A stretch of DNA of 64,000 bases from an uncultured Alphaproteobacteria bacterium (GCA_937891825.1 CALAHN010000136.1:1-64000), one strand, 5' to 3'. Numbered from the stretch's first letter, positions 16,594 to 25,530 are shown. Notes: generated by a model not told the origin, from the sequence alone. Translations and numbers: made by a program.

Positions 16594-17367
16594 ATGGCAG
16601 GCGCAATTCACCGCGAACGCGACGACCGCGGCGTCGAGACGCTTTGGATCGACAATCAGGCGCACCGCAACACCCTCAACAATGTGCTGATCGACGCGCT
16701 CGCGGCCGCGATCCGGGATGCGGGCGCGGATCGCGGCTGCCGGGCCATCGTGATCCGCGGCAAGGGCGGCATTTTCTGCGCCGGGCGGGAATTGCGCGAT
16801 CTGGCGGCCTTGCTCGACGCCGATATCGGCACAATCGCGGACACGTATCACAAGCTCCGTCTCCTGAACGAAGCCCTGCATCTCTGCCCGGTCCCGACGA
16901 TCGCGATGATCCAGCGCTATGCCTTCGGCGCCGGCGCGACGCTCGCCAGTTGGTGCGATATCGCCGTCGCCGAGACGACCGCCCTGATGGCCTATCCCGA
17001 AGTCCGGCATGGCATTGTGCCGTCGCCCATCGTCATGGCCCTGATGCGGGGCGTGCCCCGGAAATCCGCGCTGGAGCTGATCCTGACCGGCCGCCGGATC
17101 GACGGCGCCGAGGCGGCCCATCTCAACATCATCACCCGCGCCGTTCCGCCGGACGCGCTCGAAGCGTCGGTTGAAGCGACGGTCGCCGACATCCTGAAAG
17201 GCAGCGCCGACGCGATCCGCCGCACCAAGGAGTTTATCGTCCATGCGGAGGACGCCAGCATCCGCGCCGCGATGATCAGCGCCGTCGATAGCATCTCCAT
17301 CGGCCTGACCGCGCCGGAAACCCGCAAGCGCATCACGGCTTTTCTCGCGGGCGAACGACCGGCCTAG
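16594..17367 (+). CDS. Crotonase-fold protein (enoyl-CoA hydratase/isomerase family), atypical active site
   Basis: 257 residues from the ATG at 16594, preceded by GGAGCAAGCAGC. The oxyanion-hole segments are present (IFCAGRELRDL and AFGAGATLASW). In hydratases the second segment carries a catalytic Glu (GGGxELA); here that position is Thr, while the second Glu is kept in AYPEVRHGIVPS. That pattern fits isomerases, hydrolases or other crotonases better than a plain hydratase. It is transcribed away from the MFS/oxygenase run and could act on CoA esters formed from its products. Complete at both ends. Confidence 0.82.
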   Translation: MAGAIHRERDDRGVETLWIDNQAHRNTLNNVLIDALAAAIRDAGADRGCRAIVIRGKGGIFCAGRELRDLAALLDADIGTIADTYHKLRLLNEALHLCPVPTIAMIQRYAFGAGATLASWCDIAVAETTALMAYPEVRHGIVPSPIVMALMRGVPRKSALELILTGRRIDGAEAAHLNIITRAVPPDALEASVEATVADILKGSADAIRRTKEFIVHAEDASIRAAMISAVDSISIGLTAPETRKRITAFLAGERPA

Positions 17368-17420
17368 CGAGTTTCGCCGTCGTCATACTAAGCTTGCGCA
17401 TCCCACCTGTTGGAGCCGCC

Positions 17421-19085
17421 ATGACCCTCGTCGTCGATCCGATCACCACGTCCGTCATCCAGCACCGGCTGACCGCCATCGTCGAGGAAATGGGCGAGGC
17501 GATGCTGCGCACCTCCTATTCCCAGATCCTGAATTCCAGCCGGGATTTTTCAGCCGCCATCGTCGACCGGGATTGCCAGTTGGCGGCTCAGGCGGAGCAT
17601 ATTCCCGTCCATGTCGGCGCCATGCCCTGGGCTGCCAAGGCGGTGTCGGACTACTTCGGCGACGACGTGCATCCGGGCGATCTGTTCCTGGTCAACGATC
17701 CCTATCTCGGCTTCGGCAGCCACCTGCCGGATGTGACGGTGTTCGCGCCGGTATTCGTCGAAGGCGAGGTCGCGTTCTGGACGATCAACCGCGCCCATCA
17801 CAGCGACATCGGCGGATCGACCCACGGCGCCTATAACCCGTCGGCCACGGAAATCTTCCATGAGGGGCTGCGCATCCCGCCGCTTCGCCTCTGGGACAAG
17901 GGCAAGCCGAAGCGGGACCTGCTCGACATGCTGGCGGCGAACGTCCGCCATCCCCGCGATTTCAAGGGCGATCTCGCGGCGCAGATCGGCTCGGTCAAGC
18001 TCGGCGAGCGCCGGCTGGAAGCGCTGGTCGCAAGCTTCGGGGCCGAAGTGACCCTCCAGGCCTGCCGGCAGATCCTCGACGGCGCCGAGCGTCAGGCCCG
18101 CGCCGAGATCGAGACCTGGAAGGACGGCGTCTACCACGGCGAAGCGGCGCTCGATGACGACGGCCACGGCCGCCACGACATCACGATCCGCGCGACCGTC
18201 ACGGTCAAAGGCTCCGACGTCGAGGTCGATCTGACGGCGTCCGACCCCGAGAGCACGGCGTTCGTGAATTCCTCCTTCGCCAACATGCGCTCGGCCTGCG
18301 CGCAGACGCTGGCCTATCTGATCGATCCCTCGATCCCGAAGAACGCCGGCGCCTTCCGGCCGCTCACTGTCAAGGCGAAGCGCGGCACCATCGTCTGGGC
18401 GAACGACGGCCTGCCGGTCACGATGTGCACCAGCCATTGCTCCAACGAAATCATCGAGGCGATCATCGTGGCGCTCGCCGGCGCGTGCCCGGACAAGGCG
18501 ATGGGCGGATGGGGCCGACGCTTGCGGATCGCGATCAAGGGCGAGGACCCGCGCAACGGCAAGACCTTCATCTGGCACATGTTCCATGCCCGCCCTGGCG
18601 GCGGGGCGTCGCCGGGCGGCGACGGCTGGCACAATTCCGGCGAATGGCATTCGGCGGGCGGCTTGAAGTTCGGCAGCGTCGAGGTCGCGGAAGCGCGCTT
18701 CCCGCTGCATTTCCGCCGCCATGAATTCCGCCCGGATTCCGGCGGCGACGGCCAATATCGCGGCGGCGCGGGGGTGGATATGGAAATGGTGGTCGAGACG
18801 GAAAAGCCCGCCGTCGCCAACACCGCCGGCGACGGCCTGCGCCACGGCGCGCGCGGCATCCTTGGCGGCGCCGATGGCGCGCCGCACGATTATCGCCAGC
18901 AAAGCGCCGATGGGCGGGAGATCAAGTTGCCAAGCAAGGCGACGGGCCTGCCGGTCGCGCCGGGCGATGTCTTCATCGTCCATTCAGGCGGCGGCGGCGG
19001 CTGGGGCGACCCGGCAAAGCGCACGGCGGCGGCCCATGCGGCCGACCGCGCCGACGGTTTCGTCGTCGCCGGGGGGAAAGCCTGA
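17421..19085 (+). CDS. hyuB: Hydantoinase B / oxoprolinase family subunit
   Basis: 554 residues from the ATG at 17421 (TTGGAG ribosome site 6 nt upstream). Typical HyuB features: an N-terminal TTSVIQHRLTAIVEEMGEA helix, a HIPVHVGAMPWA segment, PGDLFLVNDPYLG and the Gly-rich C-terminal VHSGGGGGWGDP. Together with HyuA it forms ATP-dependent enzymes such as N-methylhydantoinase, 5-oxoprolinase or acetophenone/acetone carboxylases, which hydrolyse or carboxylate via a phosphorylated intermediate. The stop overlaps the HyuA start by 1 nt (TGATG). The precise reaction cannot be told from either subunit alone. Confidence 0.9.
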   Translation: MTLVVDPITTSVIQHRLTAIVEEMGEAMLRTSYSQILNSSRDFSAAIVDRDCQLAAQAEHIPVHVGAMPWAAKAVSDYFGDDVHPGDLFLVNDPYLGFGSHLPDVTVFAPVFVEGEVAFWTINRAHHSDIGGSTHGAYNPSATEIFHEGLRIPPLRLWDKGKPKRDLLDMLAANVRHPRDFKGDLAAQIGSVKLGERRLEALVASFGAEVTLQACRQILDGAERQARAEIETWKDGVYHGEAALDDDGHGRHDITIRATVTVKGSDVEVDLTASDPESTAFVNSSFANMRSACAQTLAYLIDPSIPKNAGAFRPLTVKAKRGTIVWANDGLPVTMCTSHCSNEIIEAIIVALAGACPDKAMGGWGRRLRIAIKGEDPRNGKTFIWHMFHARPGGGASPGGDGWHNSGEWHSAGGLKFGSVEVAEARFPLHFRRHEFRPDSGGDGQYRGGAGVDMEMVVETEKPAVANTAGDGLRHGARGILGGADGAPHDYRQQSADGREIKLPSKATGLPVAPGDVFIVHSGGGGGWGDPAKRTAAAHAADRADGFVVAGGKA

Positions 19086-21133
19086 TGTTCAAGATCGGCA
19101 TAGACGTCGGCGGGACGTTCACGGACCTCGTCGCGGTTGACCCCAAGGGCGCCGTGACGCTCGCCAAGGCGGCGTCGACGCCCGAGGATCAGTCCATCGG
19201 CGTGATGGACGGGCTGGCGCGACTGGCGGAACGGCTCGGCCTCGATCTTCCTGGCCTGTTCGGCCAGACGGAGCGGATCGTCCATGGCGCGACGGTCGCG
19301 ACCAACGCGCTGCTGGAGCGCAAGGGCGCCAAGGTCGGCCTGCTGACGACCGAAGGCCACCGGGATGTCCTGGAGATGCGCGAGGGCCTGAAGCCCGACC
19401 GCTACAATCTCCGCATGCCGCCGACGCCGCCCCTGATCCCGCGCCGGCGGCGGCTCGGCGTCAAGGAACGGATGCGGCCGGATGGCGCGATCGAGATCGC
19501 GCTGGATCAAGGCTCCCTCGACGCGGCGATCCAGACGCTGCGGGCGGAAGGCGTCGATTCGGTCGCGATCTGCTACCTGCATGCCTACAAGGACCCGGTC
19601 CACGAGCGCGCCAGCGCCGCCGCCGTCACGGCCGCCCTGCCGAACGCCTATGTGACGATTTCGTCGGACGTGCTGCCGCAGATCAAGGAATTCGAGCGGG
19701 TCTCGACGACCGCGGTCAACGCCTATGTCGGCCCGGCGGTCGGCCGCTATCTCTCCAATCTGGAGACGCGCCTCCAGGATGCCGGCTATAGCGGGCCGGT
19801 CCTGATCATCCTGTCCCACGGCGGCGTCGCGCCGGTCCGGGATACGGTCAGGCTCGCGGCTGGAACGGTGCTGTCCGGCCCGGCCGGCGGCGTCGCGGGC
19901 GCACGGCGTTCGGCGGCGCTCCTGGGCGCGCCGGACCTCATCCCGTTCGACATGGGCGGCACCTCGACCGACATCTCCCTGATCTCCGGCGGCGAGGCCG
20001 CGCTCTCATCGGACCGCGGCGTCGCGGGCGAGCGGGTGGCGTTGCCGTCGCTCGATATCGTCTCGATCGCGTCCGGCGGCGGCTCGATCGCGCGGGTCGA
20101 TCCGGGCGGCGTCCTGCATGTCGGCCCGGAAAGCGCCGGCGCCCAGCCGGGTCCCGCCTGCTACGGACGGGGCGGCACGGAGCCGACAGTGACCGACGCC
20201 AGCGTCGTCTTAGGCTTGCTGGATGCGGAGAACTTCCTCGGCGGCGCCGTGAAACTGGACAAGGCGGCGGCCGAGCGCGCCATCGACGGCCTCGCGTCGA
20301 CGCTTGGCGTCGACCGGATGACGGCGGCCGAAGGCGTGCATCGGGTCATCAACACGACGATGGCGGAAGGCGTGCGCCTGGTCTCCGTCCGGCGCGGCGT
20401 CGATCCGCGCAGGTTCGCGCTCCTCTCCTTCGGCGGCGCCGCCGGCGTCCACATCACGGAAATCGCGCGGGGGCTGGAGGTGCGTCGGGTGTTCGCGCCG
20501 CGCGTCGCCTCGGTGCTGTCGGCCTGGGGCATGCTCGCGACGGACCTCCGGTTCGAAGCGTCCCGCAGCCATATCGGCGATGCGGGCGCGCTCGACGCCG
20601 GGGCCTTGCGCGCGCTCTTCGCGGACCTGGACGCGCTGGCGCGGGCCAGGCTCGCCAAGGCCGGTTTTACCGGCGCCGTCGAGGTGCGCCCCTCCGCCGA
20701 CATGCGCTACGGCGAGCAGATCTTCGAGATCGACGTCAACCTGACCGGCCTGGATTTCCACGCGGCCGACCTGATGGACCAGTTGGCGGCGCGCTTCCAT
20801 GCCCGGCATGAGGAGCTTTTCACCTATTGCCTGCCGGATCAGGGGCCGGTGCTGGTCAACGCCCGCGCCGCCGCCATCGGCATCCTGCCGGAACTGCCGC
20901 AGGAGCCCTCGGCGCCGGCGGGCGACCCGGCGCCGGCGCGCGGGTCGCGGTCGATCTTCATGAACGGCGCTCCGGTCGATGCGCCGGTCTACGATTTCGA
21001 CGCGCTCGCCCCCGGCCAGCAGATCGACGGCCCGGCCGTCGTCGAGTCGGAGACCACGACCGTCGTGCTGCGTCCGGGCGACCGGGCGACGACGACGCCG
21101 TTCCGGTGGCTCGATATCGCCGTCGGTCAATAA
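19085..21133 (+). CDS. hyuA: Hydantoinase A / oxoprolinase family subunit
   Basis: 682 residues. The N-terminus MFKIGIDVGGTFTDLVAVD is the ATP-binding ASKHA phosphate-1 loop; ILSHGGVAPV and FDMGGTSTDISLISGG follow in the second half of the actin-like core, and an LLSFGGAAGVH segment near 460 matches the family. It phosphorylates the substrate for the partner subunit encoded immediately upstream. The downstream deacetylase gene starts 23 nt later, so a three-gene operon is likely. Length and domain order are as in N-methylhydantoinase HyuA and the alpha subunits of acetophenone carboxylase. Substrate not determinable. Confidence 0.9.
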   Translation: MFKIGIDVGGTFTDLVAVDPKGAVTLAKAASTPEDQSIGVMDGLARLAERLGLDLPGLFGQTERIVHGATVATNALLERKGAKVGLLTTEGHRDVLEMREGLKPDRYNLRMPPTPPLIPRRRRLGVKERMRPDGAIEIALDQGSLDAAIQTLRAEGVDSVAICYLHAYKDPVHERASAAAVTAALPNAYVTISSDVLPQIKEFERVSTTAVNAYVGPAVGRYLSNLETRLQDAGYSGPVLIILSHGGVAPVRDTVRLAAGTVLSGPAGGVAGARRSAALLGAPDLIPFDMGGTSTDISLISGGEAALSSDRGVAGERVALPSLDIVSIASGGGSIARVDPGGVLHVGPESAGAQPGPACYGRGGTEPTVTDASVVLGLLDAENFLGGAVKLDKAAAERAIDGLASTLGVDRMTAAEGVHRVINTTMAEGVRLVSVRRGVDPRRFALLSFGGAAGVHITEIARGLEVRRVFAPRVASVLSAWGMLATDLRFEASRSHIGDAGALDAGALRALFADLDALARARLAKAGFTGAVEVRPSADMRYGEQIFEIDVNLTGLDFHAADLMDQLAARFHARHEELFTYCLPDQGPVLVNARAAAIGILPELPQEPSAPAGDPAPARGSRSIFMNGAPVDAPVYDFDALAPGQQIDGPAVVESETTTVVLRPGDRATTTPFRWLDIAVGQ

Positions 21134-21156
21134 TTCGGGATAGAGGGAGCGCGAAC

Positions 21157-22047
21157 ATGGCGGAGTTGGAGCCCTGGCAGTGGCCGGAAAGCACGTGGCG
21201 GCCGATCGTCGAGAAAGTCCGGGCGGGCCGCAGCCTGGCGCCCGCCGCCTGGCCCGGCGGCGCCCGCGTCGCGGTGGCGCTTTCCTTCGACAGCGATCAC
21301 GAGACGACGACGCTGCGCTGGGGCTCGGACTCGCCGGGCACGCTTTCCGCCAATCAGTATGGCGCCCGCAAGGGCATCCCGCGCATTCTGGACTTCCTGA
21401 AGCGGCACGACATTCCCGCCAGTTTCTATGTGCCCGGCGTCACCGCCCTGCTGCATCCGGACGAGCAGCGGCGGATTATCGATGCAGGCCACGAGATCGG
21501 CATTCATTCGTGGATCCACGAAATGAACTCGACCCTGCCGCCCAGGGACGAACGCGAAATCCAGATGCGCGCCGCCGATACCCTGGAACAGGTATGCGGC
21601 GTCCGCCCGGTCGGCATCCGTACGCCAAGCTGGGATTTCAGCCCCGTCACCCTCGCGATCACGCGGGAGATGGGCTTGCTCTACGACTCGTCCCTGATGG
21701 CCGACGACGAGCCCTATGAGCTGGTCGAGGACGGCGAGCCGACCGGCATCGTCGAAATCCCGGTCGAATGGATCCGGGACGACATGCCCTATTTCTCCTT
21801 CGACTTCCGCCGCCAGTCCCGCCCGCACACGCCCCCCGGCGGCGCGCTCGAAATCTTCAAGGCGGAGTTCGACGCGGCCTACCGGGAAGGCGGCTTGTTC
21901 CAACTGACCATGCACCCCCACATCATCGGCCACCGCTCGCGCATGGCGATGCTGGACCAACTGGCCGAATACATCAGAGGCCACCACAAGGTCTGGTTCG
22001 GAACCCACGCCGCCGTGGCGCGCTGGTGTTTGAACCCGGTGGGGTGA
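21157..22047 (+). CDS. Polysaccharide deacetylase (NodB-fold), PuuE/HP0310-like
   Basis: 296 residues from the ATG at 21157, with GAGGGAGC 6-12 nt upstream. NodB motifs: ALSFDSDHE (motif 1; the second Asp of the usual TFDDG is Ser-Asp), GHEIGIHSWIH (motif 2, metal His pair), RTPSWDFS (motif 3) and the late MHPHIIGH. This branch includes peptidoglycan deacetylase HP0310 and the cofactor-free allantoinase PuuE, which acts on a ring amide. Given two hydantoinase subunits just upstream, a cyclic amide substrate is more likely than a polysaccharide; that is inference. No signal peptide, so it is cytoplasmic. It ends 9 bp before the convergent tRNA gene. Confidence 0.85.
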   Translation: MAELEPWQWPESTWRPIVEKVRAGRSLAPAAWPGGARVAVALSFDSDHETTTLRWGSDSPGTLSANQYGARKGIPRILDFLKRHDIPASFYVPGVTALLHPDEQRRIIDAGHEIGIHSWIHEMNSTLPPRDEREIQMRAADTLEQVCGVRPVGIRTPSWDFSPVTLAITREMGLLYDSSLMADDEPYELVEDGEPTGIVEIPVEWIRDDMPYFSFDFRRQSRPHTPPGGALEIFKAEFDAAYREGGLFQLTMHPHIIGHRSRMAMLDQLAEYIRGHHKVWFGTHAAVARWCLNPVG

Positions 22048-22056
22048 GGGGGGATT

Positions 22057-22130
22057 TGGAGCGGGTAGAGAGAATCGAACTCTCGCGTTCAGCTTGGGAA
22101 GCTGACAGGCTACCATTACATCATACCCGC
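22057..22130 (-). tRNA. tRNA-Gly, anticodon CCC
   Basis: On the minus strand a full cloverleaf can be drawn. The 7-bp acceptor stem is GCGGGTA/TACCCGC. The anticodon stem is TCAGC/GCTGA with loop TTCCCAA, giving anticodon CCC. The T arm is GAGAG-TTCGATT-CTCTC. Discriminator T is followed by a genomically encoded CCA (22057-22059). The D stem is weak (one mismatch, one wobble) but the GG of the D loop is present. The gene is convergent with the deacetylase gene. I see no integrase or repeated 3' end nearby that would mark a genomic island. Confidence 0.95.
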
Positions 22131-22289
22131 GCGGACGCTGTTGTATCCCATGGGCTGGCGGGGCGTCCAGCCTTCTCAGGCGCCCCGCCCCCTCCACCTC
22201 ACCAGACTGTCATTTTGGGATTGGGCCGGGGCTTGGTAGAACGGCGGCAGCATCGTTTTTCCCCGCCGCCCGTGAGGCTTTCGATCGCC

Positions 22290-23252
22290 ATGCCTGACTC
22301 CTTTCCGCCCGCGCGCCCGACGCTGCCCATCGATCCCGCGAAGTTCAAGGACCCGGCCGTCACGGCGGACGGCAGCGCGCGCGCCGTCGTGCCGCTCGAT
22401 GGGCTGACGACCCTCTGGTTCAATACCGGAACCCTCTGCAATATCGCCTGCGCCAACTGCTATATCGACAGCAGCCCGACCAACGACCAGTTGGAATATC
22501 TGCCGCTCGCCGATGTCCGGATGAAGCTGGATGAAATCCGGGCGGACGGACTGCCGGTCACGGAGATCGGTTTGACCGGCGGCGAGCCGTTCATGAACCC
22601 GGATATTCTGGCGATGCTGGCGCTGATTCTGGACCGGGGCTTCAAGTGTCTCGTGCTGACCAACGCCATGCGGCCGATGCAGCGGCACTTCGAAGCGCTT
22701 CGGGGCCTGATCGACGCCTATCCGGGGCAGATGACGCTCCGCGTCAGCCTCGACCATTATACCAGCGAGCTGCACCAGGCCGTGCGCGGGGCGAATACCT
22801 GGGCGCCGGCCATCCGGGGCCTGCGGCAACTGGCGGCGACGGGCTGCGGCCTGCATGTGGCGGGCCGCCTCTGCTGGGACGAGGCCGAAGCCGAGGCGCG
22901 GGCGGGCTTCGGCGGGCTGTTCAAGCAGCTCGATCTCGCCATCGATGCAGAGAATCCGGCCGAACTCGTGCTGTTCCCGGAAATGGACGCGGCCGTCGAC
23001 GTGCCGGAGATCACGACCGCCTGCTGGGGCATCCTGGATATCGCGCCGTCCTCCGTCATGTGCGCGTCCCAGCGCATGGTCGTGAAGCACAAGGGCCGGG
23101 ACCGGGCTTCGGTCGTCGCCTGCACGCTCATTCCCTATGACCCGGCCTTCGACCTTGGCGCGACGCTTGCCGAGGCCGCGCGGCCGGTCGCCTTGAACCA
23201 TCCCCATTGCGCCCGGTTCTGCGTGCTCGGCGGCGCGTCCTGCACGGGATGA
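22290..23252 (+). CDS. Radical SAM protein of unknown target
   Basis: 320 residues from ATG 22290. CNIACANCY (about residues 50-58) is the CxxxCxxC motif that binds the SAM-cleaving 4Fe-4S cluster; IGLTGGEPFMNP is the GGE motif for SAM. A C-terminal cysteine group (HCARFCVLGGASC) resembles the start of a SPASM/twitch-type auxiliary cluster site. Upstream lie 159 bp and the tRNA; downstream the leuD gene begins 89 nt later. No peptide precursor is seen next to it, so a RiPP role cannot be argued. Known relatives with CYIDSSPTNDxL are uncharacterised as far as I know. Confidence 0.8.
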   Translation: MPDSFPPARPTLPIDPAKFKDPAVTADGSARAVVPLDGLTTLWFNTGTLCNIACANCYIDSSPTNDQLEYLPLADVRMKLDEIRADGLPVTEIGLTGGEPFMNPDILAMLALILDRGFKCLVLTNAMRPMQRHFEALRGLIDAYPGQMTLRVSLDHYTSELHQAVRGANTWAPAIRGLRQLAATGCGLHVAGRLCWDEAEAEARAGFGGLFKQLDLAIDAENPAELVLFPEMDAAVDVPEITTACWGILDIAPSSVMCASQRMVVKHKGRDRASVVACTLIPYDPAFDLGATLAEAARPVALNHPHCARFCVLGGASCTG

Positions 23253-23341
23253 GGCGGGCGGTCGGGGATGATCGGGGGTGGACGGGGCGGCGCGGACGCG
23301 GTTTGATCGGGCAGTCACGATCAGAAAGCAGGCTCGCCCCC

Positions 23342-23971
23342 ATGCCGATGCGCGCATTTGAAACCGGAAGCTTCGCCGCAGCGCCCCTGGACATCGCCAA
23401 TGTCGATACAGATCAACTGATCCCTGCTCGGTTCCTGAAACGGCCGCGCGACGCCCGATATCCCGAATATCTGTTCCATGACGTCCGCCGCACGGCCGCG
23501 GGCGAACAGGACCCCGATTTCATCCTGAACCGCGCGCCCTGGGACACGGCGGAAGTGCTGGTGGCGGACCGGAATTTCGGCTGCGGCTCCAGCCGCGAGG
23601 CGGCGGTCTATGTGCTGGTCGACAGCGGCTTCCGCGCCGTCATCGCGCCAAGCTTCGGCGATATCTTCTATTCGAACGCCATGAAGAACGGTTTCCTGCC
23701 GATCCGCCTGGACGCGGCCGCCTGCGCGGGCTTGCGGCAAGCGCTGGCGGAGCGCCAGGGCGGCGAGATCGCCATCGACCTCAAGGCCCAGACCGTGACG
23801 GGGCCGGACGGGTCCGTGCATCGCTTCGAGATATCCGCCTTCCACAAGCATTGCCTGCTGGAGGGCCTGGACGACATCGGCTTCACGCTCGCCCAGCAAG
23901 CGAAGATCGACGCGGCGGACGCCCGGCGGGATGCGGCGACGCCCTGGTTCAAACCGGCGAGCGCGGTGTGA
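23342..23971 (+). CDS. leuD: 3-isopropylmalate dehydratase small subunit
   Basis: 209 residues from the ATG at 23342; usual LeuD length is about 200. NVDTDQLIPARFLKR (about 18-32) and NFGCGSSREAAVYVL (about 75-89) are the family signatures, the latter forming the substrate loop of the aconitase swivel domain. LeuD pairs with LeuC to isomerise 2-isopropylmalate in leucine biosynthesis. No leuC is in this window, so either its partner is elsewhere or this is a second copy used in another hydro-lyase. The end overlaps the next gene (GTGA). The neighbouring leucine-dehydrogenase-like gene supports a link to branched-chain amino acids. Confidence 0.88.
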   Translation: MPMRAFETGSFAAAPLDIANVDTDQLIPARFLKRPRDARYPEYLFHDVRRTAAGEQDPDFILNRAPWDTAEVLVADRNFGCGSSREAAVYVLVDSGFRAVIAPSFGDIFYSNAMKNGFLPIRLDAAACAGLRQALAERQGGEIAIDLKAQTVTGPDGSVHRFEISAFHKHCLLEGLDDIGFTLAQQAKIDAADARRDAATPWFKPASAV

Positions 23972-25017
23972 GCGTTTTCTCCGCGCCCGATTTCCGCGGC
24001 CACGAACAGATCGTCTTCGTCAGCGAGCCGGCCTCGGGGCTGAAGGCCATCATCGCGATCCACAGCACCCGGCGCGGGCCGTCGCTCGGCGGTTGCCGGT
24101 TCTGGGCCTATCCGACCGAAGACGCGGCGATCGCCGACGCGCTCCGCCTGTCGCGCGGCATGACCTACAAGTCGGCGCTGGCGCAATTGCCGCTGGGCGG
24201 CGGCAAATGCGTCGTGCTGGGCGGCGCGGCGGAGGTGAAGACGCCGGACCTGCTGCGCGCGCTCGGCAAAGCCATCGACCGGCTGGGCGGGCGCTATATC
24301 ACGGCCGAGGATATCGGCGTGAAGCCGGAGGATCTGCGGCTGGTGGCGGAGGCGACGCCCCATGTGGCGGGGCTGCCGGAAACCTCGGGCGATCCCTCGC
24401 CGATGACGGCGCTTGGGGTGTTCGCCGGGATCGAGGCGGCCGTGCGCCACCGGCTTGGCGCGGAAAGCGTGGGGGGCTTGACGGTCGCGATCCAGGGCCT
24501 CGGCGCCGTCGGCCGGTCGCTCGCGGAGCAGGCGCACGCGGCGGGCGCGCGGCTCGTTGTCGCCGATATTCGCCAGGACGCGGTCGACGCGGCCGTCAGG
24601 GAATTGGGCGCTGTCCCTGTCCCCGTTGATGCGATTGTCGCGGCAGAGGCGGACGTGTTCGCGCCCTGCGCGCTTGGCGCCATATTGAATGACGCGACGA
24701 TCCCCAGCTTGCGTTGCGCGATCGTCGCCGGGTCGGCCAATAATCAACTGGCGCGGGCGGAGCATGGGCAAGCCCTTAAAGGCCGCGATATCCTCTATGC
24801 GCCAGACTATGCTATAAATGCTGGCGGCATCATCAATATCGCCCATGAAGATCGTCGAACGGGCGGTTATGATCGGGCGGGCGCGTTGGTCGCCGTGCAT
24901 CGCATAGGCGCGACTCTCAGAGACATCTTTAGTCGCGCCGAACAGGAAGACCGCCCTACCAGTGAAATAGCCGACGTCATGGCGGAAGAACGTTTGGCAG
25001 AAGGACCAGTTACTTGA
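23968..25017 (+). CDS. Leu/Phe/Val-type amino acid dehydrogenase
   Basis: 349 residues from the GTG at 23968, which overlaps the leuD stop by 4 nt (GTGA). The length fits leucine/phenylalanine dehydrogenases rather than the longer glutamate enzymes. RGMTYKSALAQLPLGGGK holds the two catalytic lysines; SDPS-like GDPSPMTALGV and the GLGAVGRSLAEQ Rossmann motif with acidic VVADIR follow. It reversibly deaminates a branched-chain or aromatic amino acid to the 2-oxo acid with NAD. The gene behind it starts inside its stop (TTGA), so translation of leuD, this gene and the unknown gene is probably coupled. Confidence 0.88.
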   Translation: MSVFSAPDFRGHEQIVFVSEPASGLKAIIAIHSTRRGPSLGGCRFWAYPTEDAAIADALRLSRGMTYKSALAQLPLGGGKCVVLGGAAEVKTPDLLRALGKAIDRLGGRYITAEDIGVKPEDLRLVAEATPHVAGLPETSGDPSPMTALGVFAGIEAAVRHRLGAESVGGLTVAIQGLGAVGRSLAEQAHAAGARLVVADIRQDAVDAAVRELGAVPVPVDAIVAAEADVFAPCALGAILNDATIPSLRCAIVAGSANNQLARAEHGQALKGRDILYAPDYAINAGGIINIAHEDRRTGGYDRAGALVAVHRIGATLRDIFSRAEQEDRPTSEIADVMAEERLAEGPVT

Positions 25018-25493
25018 GCATCAATCAAACCCGCATTCTGGCGTTGATCGCCGAGACCAGAGATTCATCCAAGCTGCGCAGACTGATGGAAAACGCCGAG
25101 CGTCTTGGCGAAACGGATGTCTATGAGGCCGCGTTCGACCGTTTGGTCAATTTAATGCCGACATCCGGCCTGGACCCGCTCGACCGGGAATACTGGCGCA
25201 TGATCAACGCCTTCGAACATGTCCTGCGCCTGGCGCGCGGCAAGTCCGTGCCGATGACGCGGACCCGGCAGAAGGTGGAGAAGCTCGGCGCGCAGAAGGC
25301 GCTTGAAGAATTCGCGCCCGGCAAGCCGGAGACCGAAGGCTTCGCGCTCCTGATCGAGCAGGGCCGCCCGGACCTGACGAGCGAGGCGATCATCCTGCGC
25401 AATATCGGCCTGTTCGAGGCCGACGTCAGCCTCGCCGCCCGGCAACGGCTTGAAGCCGCGGGCGTCGATGTGTCGACCTTGAAGGCGGCCTGA
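25014..25493 (+). CDS. Unknown 159-residue protein coupled to the dehydrogenase
   Basis: I do not recognise this protein. It starts at a TTG overlapping the dehydrogenase stop by 4 nt (TTGA). It is soluble and helical, with no signal peptide. An N-terminal helix SINQTRILALIAETRDSSKL leads to a 'DVYEAAFDRLVNL' helix, a basic segment (RTRQKVEKLGAQKAL) that could contact nucleic acid or a partner, and a C-terminal EAIILRNIGLFEADV helix. Codon use and GC fit the neighbours, so it looks native. Its position suggests it is made with, and may modulate, the amino-acid dehydrogenase, but that is inference only. Confidence 0.75.
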   Translation: MSINQTRILALIAETRDSSKLRRLMENAERLGETDVYEAAFDRLVNLMPTSGLDPLDREYWRMINAFEHVLRLARGKSVPMTRTRQKVEKLGAQKALEEFAPGKPETEGFALLIEQGRPDLTSEAIILRNIGLFEADVSLAARQRLEAAGVDVSTLKAA

Positions 25494-25530
25494 TCCGCCA
25501 GTTCGATGGGATTGAGGGGACGGGACCGTC

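Noticed and set aside
22057-22130. tRNA-Gly as an attachment site for a genomic island
   Set aside because: No integrase, no repeat of the tRNA 3' end nearby, and the flanking genes look chromosomal.
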